Shown here: positions 15,813-22,978 of the stretch, one piece after another | How the letters are laid out: each line of letters begins with the position of its first letter | Position numbering within the stretch: position 1 is the stretch's first letter | Origin: Candidatus Bathyarchaeota archaeon | GTDB lineage: Archaea > Thermoproteota > Bathyarchaeia > Bathyarchaeales > Bathycorpusculaceae | Assembly (NCBI GenBank): GCA_026014585.1 | Contig: JAOZIA010000024.1 | Span: 62,001-126,000, forward strand | Direction of reading: 5' to 3' | DNA length: 64,000 bases | The notes under the pieces: model-generated | Told to the model about the DNA's origin: nothing | Seen by the model: only the letters and a program-made list of their open reading frames with translations | Databases searched by the model: none | Translations under genes and position numbers: made by a program

Positions 15813-16331
15813 CTATTGCCCAGCAGACAACGCCGCTGAGAGAGCATCGGAGCTCTTCTGAATCTCTTTAGTCACACTTGAAATCAGCTTAATACGCGTC
15901 TCAAGCATACGTTTTTGCGAACTGGTGAGACTTTTGAATTTGGGCAAAACATCCACCATAACCGCCGTCATCAAATCACGGTGCCGCTCCTCGCTCAGGT
16001 CTTTGAGTTCAAGGTGCCCATCGTCAAATTGCAGTACCAGGTGCCCGGTTGGGTCAACATGTGCTACAGTCACGTTGCCCAATTCGTCCGGGAGCGCTAA
16101 CTGGTTTACTGCTATGGAGGTTGCTAGAGGTTTCATTAATTTAAGCAGGGAGATGAAGAATTGTTCAACCAAAATTTTCTCTTCAGAAGTAAGTTCGCTA
16201 ATTTGTCCGATGTCGTCTGCTGTGCTTTTGAGTGAGTCCACGATTTCTTGGATTGGAATCTGTTTTTTCTTGTTTGCGTCAGCTGCTGATATTTGTGCTG
16301 TAGCTTCTTGTCCTATTACTTCTTGAGTCAA
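15813..16331 (-). CDS. helical hypothetical protein divergent from MoxR-VWA pair
   Basis: The 172-residue protein starts at TTG (SD-like AAGGTTGAT). It is mostly helical: residues 25-70 (IQEIVDSLKSTADDIGQISEL), a short strand hairpin in the middle (TVAHVDPTGHLVLQFDDGHL), then a long C-terminal helix region rich in Ser, Leu and Lys. No enzyme motif. It faces the MoxR gene across about 210 bases and may be the client or regulator of that ATPase pair, by context only. Confidence 0.55.
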   Translation of the reverse strand: MTQEVIGQEATAQISAADANKKKQIPIQEIVDSLKSTADDIGQISELTSEEKILVEQFFISLLKLMKPLATSIAVNQLALPDELGNVTVAHVDPTGHLVLQFDDGHLELKDLSEERHRDLMTAVMVDVLPKFKSLTSSQKRMLETRIKLISSVTKEIQKSSDALSAALSAGQ

Positions 16332-16545
16332 TTTTGATCAACCTTCAATTCGGTTTCTTTGCTCTTTAGGTCTTGTATGTCGCAGGCACTATGCACAGAA
16401 GTTTTAGCCATACCCCACCGTTAAAAAAGATGTTGATTAGCATGGGGTATGAACCTTTACTGTTAGATGACATTTCCCGATTGCCAATTCCCAATTTATC
16501 GTTCCAGTGGCACCCCCAAAGTAAACAAGTAGAGGTGCAACCCAA

Positions 16546-17568
16546 TTGAGCTACGGACACCAAGGCTTAAAAGAAAAAGCCGCAGCCAGCCGAATCAAAG
16601 AAGTCAGCTCACTAAAGCAAGACAACTTCAAAGTCACCTGCTCACTTGACAAAGAACGCCCCATGTCCACCAGCCCACTCTACAACAAATACAACATCCA
16701 ACGCTTCGACCTACACCCCAACTACAACTTCTCACACCTAGACAGCATGATACCCAAAGGCACCCCCGAATACCTCGACCACGGCCTAAACTACGTAGAA
16801 CGCATCATCCGCGCACTATACTACTTCAAACAATGCAGCCTCATCGGACCCTCAGGCACAGGAAAAACCCACATCGTCTACCTCGTCGCCGAACTCACGG
16901 GCTTGCCGATTTGGGAAGTCAACTGCGGCTTAAGCACCAGCAGCTTTGATTTGATTGGGCGTTTTATCGGTTTGGGCAAGGAAAACTGGGTTGACGGATT
17001 ACTCACGCAGTGGCTGCGCAAGGGAGGCATCATGTATCTTGACGAAGCCAACATGATGAAACAAGACGTCGCAACCCGACTTAACCCCGTGCTTGACACC
17101 CGAGGGCACCTCGTACTTAACGAAAAAGACAGCGAAGTTATAGAGCGCCACAAATACGGTTACATGATTATCAGCATGAACCCCGCAACCGCTGAATTTA
17201 GCGGCACTAAACCGCTTAACGCTGCCATGCGCCGTCGTATGGCGGTTTGGATTAACTTTGACTTCCTCAGCGTCGGCGAAACCATCTCACCCCACGAAGT
17301 CGAAATGCTCAGAAAACGAACCAAAGTCACCCAAGACGTCGCCTACAAAATCATCCAAGCAGGCGCCGAACTGCGCAGGCAGTATAAGTCGGGTGATTTG
17401 CCTTATGGCCCCTCACTTGGTGACCTCATCAACTGGGCAACACTGGTTTTTGACGGCATGACCCCGATGAGTGCAGCGGAAGAAACCATTATCGGATTAA
17501 CCAGCGACAACGTCGAAGTCCAATCGGATGTACGTAGAATTCTTGAGGCGGTCTTCAACAAAGCCTAA
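16546..17568 (+). CDS. MoxR-family AAA+ ATPase
   Basis: This 340-residue ATPase has Walker A GPSGTGKT (residues 101-108), Walker B GIMYLDEAN (161-169), sensor 1 (MIISMNPAT) and the Arg finger region AAMRRRMAVW. The order and spacing fit the MoxR/CbbQ/NorQ group, which works with von Willebrand A proteins to remodel or activate metal-containing enzymes. The TTG start and an extended 45-residue N-terminus are unusual. The VWA partner starts 12 bases after the stop, so the two form one operon. Confidence 0.9.
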   Translation: MSYGHQGLKEKAAASRIKEVSSLKQDNFKVTCSLDKERPMSTSPLYNKYNIQRFDLHPNYNFSHLDSMIPKGTPEYLDHGLNYVERIIRALYYFKQCSLIGPSGTGKTHIVYLVAELTGLPIWEVNCGLSTSSFDLIGRFIGLGKENWVDGLLTQWLRKGGIMYLDEANMMKQDVATRLNPVLDTRGHLVLNEKDSEVIERHKYGYMIISMNPATAEFSGTKPLNAAMRRRMAVWINFDFLSVGETISPHEVEMLRKRTKVTQDVAYKIIQAGAELRRQYKSGDLPYGPSLGDLINWATLVFDGMTPMSAAEETIIGLTSDNVEVQSDVRRILEAVFNKA

Positions 17569-17580
17569 GGGGGCAAACGT

Positions 17581-19296
17581 TTGGGGTTTATTGAATATGC
17601 TTGGGGCATTTCCCTGCAGAAAGACGACACAAAAGTCAAAATCCTCCAAGACCCCAACCTAACTCAGCCGACACTTCAAACTGACAATGTCGGATTCACA
17701 ATCAAACTCCCCACGGCCAAAGTTTTCGACGGCGGAGATGCCGCTTTTTTGGGTCATCGTTTTGGGGCAAAAAATAAGCCCAAAGCCCACGTGGGACGTC
17801 TTTTCCGTGCCTCTGTCGTGCACTTAACCGCTCACACGCTGGAGCCGTTTCCTAAAGAAAAGGTTGTGCCAACCCCATCTGACCCCATCACCGAAGCCTA
17901 CGCCAAATCCCTAATCAACGACACCTACGTCAACGCATATGTCCAAACCAAACATCCCGAGTGCCTTCCCGACATCGCCTACACAAACACGCTCGCATAC
18001 CAAAAAATCAAGGCTTCAAACCGCATATTCAACCCTTCAACACGCCTAATGGCTGCAATCCTAACCAAAACCAACACAGGCTTCGTCAAGAACTCTCTAG
18101 GAACAGATGAGGAAAAAGCTTTAGATGAAATTGCGGCGGATTTGGCAGCGCTAAAAGACACCTTTAAAATATCAATCACTGAGGAACAAACTGTTGACTT
18201 AAATGCGCTCTTTGACCAGACATTAAAGAAAATCAAGGATGCACTTGAGCCATTTGGACCCTTCTTGGAGGCACCGTCGCTTCGGCACACGGAAAGTCTT
18301 GGAAACTGTAGCATATACAGTGAAGTCGAAGCCTCAAGTGACTTTGACAGCATCTTTCCTCAAGCATTAACCAGCCTCGGCGGAACCATGCCCCAAGTCG
18401 ACAGCATTGAGGAGGTTTGGCGTCCCGAACAAGAAGCCGAAGCCTTGCAAGCCTTCAACTCCGACTACTACCAAAAACTCAAAGAAGAAAAAATCCTCAC
18501 CAAAATCCAACCCTACCTCGCATTAACCAAATTCAAAGATGTAGTTATTCCAGAGGAAGATTACACACAGTACCTGCGAGCGCGAAGCCTAGTTCAGGGA
18601 GCGAATCGGCGTCTTTTGGAGATTCTGCGTTCAGTTTACAATTACCTCGACGAAGACCCACGACAGGAAATGGGGCAGCTGGATTTAGCCGCGGTCATTC
18701 AATCCATAGCCGCGCAGAAACCCGCCACTGACGTGTTCGTGCTGGATGAGTATTTGCAGCCCAGTTTCGCGTGGAGCCTACTCTTTGACGTTAGCAATAG
18801 CATGCAGGTAAAGGGCGAGCAGGGGCGGGCGTTGGCGATTGCGGTTGCAGAAGCTGCTAAGGAACTCATGATGGATGCGACTTCGTGGTCGTTTTTTGGT
18901 TTCAGCGACAAACTCTACATCCTCAAAGACAGCACCGAATCCTACAGCAAAAAAGTTCGCGCCAGAATCGGCGGCTTAAAATTTGAAGGTTTAACCTTCA
19001 TTCCCGACGCCATCCAAATCGCAGGCAAAATGCTTGCTAAACGCTGTGAGGAGCAGCGGGTTTTGATTGTGATTTCGGATGGGTGGCCTTATGGGTATCC
19101 TGAGATGCCTGAGGTTCTCAAGAACTGCGTAGAAGATTTACTTAGAAAAAACGTGATTGTGCTGGGCATCGGCGTGGAAACAGACAGGATGGGCAAGTTC
19201 TTTAGGATGCACTCGGCAGTTTACACCCAAAAAGACCTCTACAACAAATTCGGCACACTCTACGCTAATGCATCAAACAAAGCACTAGAAACCTAA
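17581..19296 (+). CDS. VWA-domain protein, partner of MoxR ATPase
   Basis: The 571-residue protein starts at TTG with AAGGGGG upstream. The first two thirds are helical with no named domain, resembling CbbO/NorD-type proteins. A VWA domain occupies residues about 398-565, with MIDAS DVSNSM, the central Thr in GLTFIPDA, and the Asp of VISDGWPYGYPEM. It binds a divalent metal and probably brings the substrate to the MoxR ATPase. The target enzyme is not adjacent, so its client is unknown. Confidence 0.88.
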   Translation: MGFIEYAWGISLQKDDTKVKILQDPNLTQPTLQTDNVGFTIKLPTAKVFDGGDAAFLGHRFGAKNKPKAHVGRLFRASVVHLTAHTLEPFPKEKVVPTPSDPITEAYAKSLINDTYVNAYVQTKHPECLPDIAYTNTLAYQKIKASNRIFNPSTRLMAAILTKTNTGFVKNSLGTDEEKALDEIAADLAALKDTFKISITEEQTVDLNALFDQTLKKIKDALEPFGPFLEAPSLRHTESLGNCSIYSEVEASSDFDSIFPQALTSLGGTMPQVDSIEEVWRPEQEAEALQAFNSDYYQKLKEEKILTKIQPYLALTKFKDVVIPEEDYTQYLRARSLVQGANRRLLEILRSVYNYLDEDPRQEMGQLDLAAVIQSIAAQKPATDVFVLDEYLQPSFAWSLLFDVSNSMQVKGEQGRALAIAVAEAAKELMMDATSWSFFGFSDKLYILKDSTESYSKKVRARIGGLKFEGLTFIPDAIQIAGKMLAKRCEEQRVLIVISDGWPYGYPEMPEVLKNCVEDLLRKNVIVLGIGVETDRMGKFFRMHSAVYTQKDLYNKFGTLYANASNKALET

Positions 19297-19317
19297 ACCA
19301 AAAGCATACAACATTTC

Positions 19318-19345
19318 TATTGGTGTCTATTAGAAATTCAATGCA
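19318..19345 (+). repeat. dispersed repeat copy R4 (short)
   Basis: TATTGGTGTCTATTAGAAAT followed by TCAATGCA matches the first half of R5 and R7 (subfamily with CTATTAGAAATnCAATGCA). The second half (GAAAC...GAGGGGAGG) is missing. It lies in direct orientation to R5, about 1.3 kb away, with the secreted-protein gene between. Confidence 0.65.
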
Positions 19346-19447
19346 TATAGGGTTCTGGATTTTTTCCTTAGCAAGCAGAATCAAAGTCCGTCAAGGCAAG
19401 CCTAAATTGTCAAAGCTTTTAAAGTAAAATCGGCAAATAGTGTTTGT

Positions 19448-20623
19448 ATGAAAAAGCAGTCTGTGGTTGTTGTTTTTGTGTTTTTCTTGTTTCTGCTGCC
19501 CTTTTCTTTAGGTAATGCTGAAGCTGACTCGGCAAATCCAACATGGACTATACAAACTGTGCAGCAAGGGCAAACTGCATGGCTTTCTCTTGCTTTGGAT
19601 GCAAATGATTTTCCCTGCATTGGGAATGGGGATATTTATGCTACATGGAATGGCTCAAACTGGACTACCCAATTTATAGATTCTTCCCGCAGTTTTTATG
19701 GAGATTCTTTTCTTGTTTTAGATGTACAGGGGATTCCTCATGTGTGTTGTAGTTCCTCATCAGGTTTAAAATATGCTATCTTGAATGGTTCAACTTGGGT
19801 TATACAAACTGTGGATTTGGATGGAATTTATCCTTCGCTTGTTTTGGATAAGGCTGGTAATCCGCATGTTAGCTATCAGGATAGGGAAAATCTTCTTTTG
19901 AAGTATGCGGTTTGGAATGGTTCTGAGTGGAGTATTGAGGTTATCGACTCAACTGATATTGCAGATTCTTCTTGTATTGCTTTGGATTCAATGGGTTATC
20001 CACATATTTGTTATAGTGGAGGGGTTAATGGGACTTTGCGGCATGCTTTTTGGAATGGTTCTGCTTGGGTAGTTGAGGATGTGGTTTCTGAGAGGGCTTG
20101 GTCTATTTCGTTAAAGGTTGATGCGCAGGATAATTTGCATTTATGTTATACTGTAAGTGGTGACCAGCGGGGTTTAAAGTATGCTATTTTGTCAAGTTCT
20201 GAATGGGTGGTTCAGATGGTTGATCCTGCTGGTTGGGCTGCGTCTCTTGCTTTAGATAAATCTGGAGTTCCATGTATAGCCTATGAGGATACGAGTTTTG
20301 ATGTGAAATTTACAAAGTTGGGTTCCTTAGGTTGGAGTACTCAAAGTATTGACAAATACGACTCTACATCAGGTATGCGTAATGGGTATATTTCTATAGT
20401 TTTGGATTCAAATGGAAATCCCCACATATGTTATGGTAACTCGAACGGAACGTGTTATGCAACAACAATTTTGCCTAAAATAACAGCAATCCCCACAGAA
20501 GCCCCCAACGAGTGGTTATCCCTCGATACCTCTGGATTAATTGCGGGTGTCTCGGTATCAGCTGTTATTGTGGTGTTGGCGGTTATTGCTTTATGGCAAA
20601 AGAAACTGAAAACTGGTTCCTGA
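19448..20623 (+). CDS. secreted beta-propeller-like protein with C-terminal anchor
   Basis: A 391-residue protein with a signal peptide (residues 1-25, KKQSVVVVFVFFLFLLPFSLG) and a C-terminal membrane segment (SVSAVIVVLAVIAL) with basic end. Between them are about six repeats of 45-50 residues built on SLxLDxxGxPHICY...LKYAxWNGSxW, like BNR/propeller blades, with many N-glycosylation sequons (NGS, NGT). It is probably displayed on the cell surface. A TATA-like CTTTTAAAGT at about 19411 sits close to the start. The gene is flanked by repeat copies R4 and R5 in direct orientation. Confidence 0.8.
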   Translation: MKKQSVVVVFVFFLFLLPFSLGNAEADSANPTWTIQTVQQGQTAWLSLALDANDFPCIGNGDIYATWNGSNWTTQFIDSSRSFYGDSFLVLDVQGIPHVCCSSSSGLKYAILNGSTWVIQTVDLDGIYPSLVLDKAGNPHVSYQDRENLLLKYAVWNGSEWSIEVIDSTDIADSSCIALDSMGYPHICYSGGVNGTLRHAFWNGSAWVVEDVVSERAWSISLKVDAQDNLHLCYTVSGDQRGLKYAILSSSEWVVQMVDPAGWAASLALDKSGVPCIAYEDTSFDVKFTKLGSLGWSTQSIDKYDSTSGMRNGYISIVLDSNGNPHICYGNSNGTCYATTILPKITAIPTEAPNEWLSLDTSGLIAGVSVSAVIVVLAVIALWQKKLKTGS

Positions 20624-20641
20624 CTTAGCCTGTTTCATTCC

Positions 20642-20730
20642 TATTTGGTTCCTATTAGGAATTCATTGCAGAAACCTGAGAGGGGAGGTAACTATTGGCA
20701 AATTCTGCAGTCAAAAACATGTTGCTGAAG
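20642..20730 (+). repeat. dispersed repeat copy R5
   Basis: TATTTGGTTCCTATTAGGAA then TTCATTGCAGAAACCTGAG and AGGGGAGGTAAC, continuing into TTGGCAAATTCTGCAGTC and AAAAACATGTTGC. The tail matches R3 closely. From the TTG after GGGGAGG a short frame (MANSAVKNMLLKW) opens, as in R3 (MAKNTVKSMLES). The upstream TTG frame gives LVPIRNSLQKPERGGN, related to the LEPNSQPMQK start of the terminase small-subunit-like protein. Confidence 0.72.
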
Positions 20731-20825
20731 TGGTTTATCTTAATTTTTTGGTTATTGGGAGTGGCGTGCACCCAAAAAATTCGGAAGAGAGAGGGGGTAA
20801 AGGGAATCTTGGATCTGAGTGCACG

Positions 20826-21122
20826 TCACACAGGTTTGCTGCTTCTCAAATTTGCTAAAAGAAGATTTCCGATTTTGCGTCTGGCGTAGTTGTATTTTTG
20901 GTGGGCACGTTTTTTGGGCGTAGCGATTTTTTGGCTGTGTTTGCTTGTGATGAAAACTGAGCCGCCATTGTTAAGATGCTGCTTTACGGTGGAGTAGTTG
21001 ACTTTTTCTGTTTCATGCACTGTTACGTCGCTGTTTGCGTTGTTATCCAGCAACAGTATCTGGAAAAGTGGTGCCGTAGTTTTTTTTGCCGTATTTTTCA
21101 AGCGGATTTCTTCCCTCAACAT
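20826..21122 (-). CDS. basic hypothetical protein, 98 residues
   Basis: The protein opens MLREEIRLKNTAKKTTAPLF, then LDNNANSDVTVHETEKVNYS, a helix/strand (TVKQHLNNGGSVFITSKHSQ) and a strongly basic C-terminus (KKRAHQKYNYARRKIGN). High charge suggests nucleic-acid binding. It reads as plausible coding sequence, but I recognise no family. Its end lies about 100 bases from repeat R5 on the opposite strand. Confidence 0.5.
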   Translation of the reverse strand: MLREEIRLKNTAKKTTAPLFQILLLDNNANSDVTVHETEKVNYSTVKQHLNNGGSVFITSKHSQKIATPKKRAHQKYNYARRKIGNLLLANLRSSKPV

Positions 21123-21190
21123 TTTGAGGTAATTAAGGTATAATGTGGAAAAGTCTTAAAGCTATGTGACTGCGCAGCTACAACAACAGT

Positions 21191-21850
21191 TTATCTGCCA
21201 AGAATAAACTCTGCAACTTTGATGCTACAAAGCGAGGAAACCACCAAATCCGCGCTCTCACCCAAAAGCGCATCTGCCCCATACTGCCCAGTTGTTACAG
21301 CCACACAAGCCATCCCAGCGGATTTGGCAGCTTTAACCCCAAAAACAGAATCCTCCAAAACCACACAATCCTCTGGGTTCACATCAAGTGCGGCGGCGGA
21401 TTTGAGGAAAATTTCTGGGTCAGGTTTGCTGCGTGTGATTGACTCTGCGGTGAGTACTGTTTGGAAGTATTTTTCAACCTTTAACGTCGTTATCTGATGC
21501 TCAATGACATTCCGGTTATTCATGGATGCCAAGCCAACCTTCACTTTCCCATCCAAACCCTCCAAAAGCGCCCTTGCTCCATCGAAAAGCTTCACATGAC
21601 CAGCATATTCAACTTCAAGCTGGCTTTTACGTGCAACCAGCCCCTCAACCACGCCAAAATCAAAGGGGCAACCTGCCTCTTTCAAAATTGCCTTAAAAGT
21701 TTCCGAAGCACCAATACCAATACGGCTGGAAATAACCTCATCAGGGACGTCGCAATTGATTTCCTGTAGAGCTCTATGAAAAGAGTACAAGATAGCCTTT
21801 TTTGTGTCTGCCAGTGTTCCGTCCCAATCAAAAATCACTGCTTCAAACAT
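21191..21850 (-). CDS. HAD-superfamily phosphatase, phosphoglycolate phosphatase-like
   Basis: The 219-residue enzyme has HAD motif I DWDGTLADT (residues 8-16), motif II SMNNRN near residue 113, the Lys of motif III (KPDPEIF) and motif IV VLEDSVFGVKAAKSAG. A helical cap (C1 type) lies between motifs I and II. This set is typical of phosphoglycolate or related sugar-phosphate phosphatases; substrate not predictable. It follows proC by eight bases in the same operon. Confidence 0.9.
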   Translation of the reverse strand: MFEAVIFDWDGTLADTKKAILYSFHRALQEINCDVPDEVISSRIGIGASETFKAILKEAGCPFDFGVVEGLVARKSQLEVEYAGHVKLFDGARALLEGLDGKVKVGLASMNNRNVIEHQITTLKVEKYFQTVLTAESITRSKPDPEIFLKSAAALDVNPEDCVVLEDSVFGVKAAKSAGMACVAVTTGQYGADALLGESADLVVSSLCSIKVAEFILGR

Positions 21851-21858
21851 AAGAACCG

Positions 21859-22665
21859 CTAGGTGAGGTGGAGTTTTTCGCGGATTTGCTGGCTTTTCTT
21901 TGTGGCTTCCTCAACTGCGCGTATCATAGCTGGGCGTATTTGGCTTTGCTCAATTTGGTATATGGCTTCGATTGTTGTTCCGCCGGGCGTTGTGGTCATG
22001 TCTTTGATTTTTGAGGGTTCCTCATGTAAATCCAGCACCAGTTTACCTGTCGCCATAATGCACTGCGCCGCTGCCGTTTGAGTGATGTTTCGTGGCAAGC
22101 CGACTTTCAAGCCTGCATAGGTTAAGGCTTCAACAATAACTGACAAGTACCCCGGCGCACTACCGCTCAACGCGGTGATTGCATCCATATATTTCTCGTC
22201 AATTTCCTGAGCAACACCCATCATGCCAAGCAAAGTTTGGATTTTTTCCTTGTCCTCAACTGTGACGTTTTCTGTGCAACAGTACGCGGTGTAGGAGGCT
22301 TGCACCATTGCACCAAGATTAGGCATAACGCGAACGATGCGGGATTCTGAGGCGTGGTTTTTCAGGAAAGCCAAGGGCACGGTTGCAGCTACGGAAATTA
22401 AGAGTTTGCCTTTGAGCCCCTTGCCGGCTTCCTCTAAAACCTTGGCTACGTCACCAGGTTTAACAATGATAAAAATTATGTCAGCGTTTTCGGCTGCTTT
22501 ACAGTTGTCACTGCTAACTTTTGCACCCAACTTCGCAATCTCTGCCAGTTTTTCAGGGGCAATATCAACTGCCGTGATTTCGCCGCCGTAATTGCCGTTG
22601 AGGAGGCTTTTGATTATGGCGCTTCCCATCATGCCTGCGCCGATGACCGCAATTTTATCATTCAT
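21859..22665 (-). CDS. proC: pyrroline-5-carboxylate reductase
   Basis: At 268 residues this is full-length ProC, the last step of proline synthesis (P5C to proline with NADPH). The Rossmann motif is IGAGMMGSAI at the N-terminus; VSVAATVPL and RVMPNLGAMVQ follow; the C-terminal signature is LSGSAPGYLSVIVEAL to DMTTTPGGTTIEAIYQIE. It leads a two-gene minus-strand operon with the HAD phosphatase. Confidence 0.96.
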   Translation of the reverse strand: MNDKIAVIGAGMMGSAIIKSLLNGNYGGEITAVDIAPEKLAEIAKLGAKVSSDNCKAAENADIIFIIVKPGDVAKVLEEAGKGLKGKLLISVAATVPLAFLKNHASESRIVRVMPNLGAMVQASYTAYCCTENVTVEDKEKIQTLLGMMGVAQEIDEKYMDAITALSGSAPGYLSVIVEALTYAGLKVGLPRNITQTAAAQCIMATGKLVLDLHEEPSKIKDMTTTPGGTTIEAIYQIEQSQIRPAMIRAVEEATKKSQQIREKLHLT

Positions 22666-22978
22666 GAGTATTCACTGACGTTTTAAGAAAACTGGCGCGC
22701 TCTTTAAACTTTCCCTAACCAACCACAACAGTGCCTGTTAGCTTCTTTTTAGTTTTCCAAAACACCCCTGGAAAGGCTGAATCTTTAAAGAAAAAAAGAC
22801 CCTTTCCAAGGTATTCAGATTACTTTGCATTATCTCCCTGTTACTGTAACTGTTCGTCTTCCTTTAAAGCAAAAACAACAGCATAATCAAATGAACGTGA
22901 TATTATGAAATCAGCAAAAATTTCAGAAAATCAACGAATCAGTAAAACAGAGAAACAATTCTTAGGCGATGAAAACCT

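Noticed and set aside
15459-15839. 126-codon plus-strand frame
   Set aside because: Its translation is Trp/Cys/Phe-rich without domain features and runs across repeats R2 and R3, so it looks non-coding.
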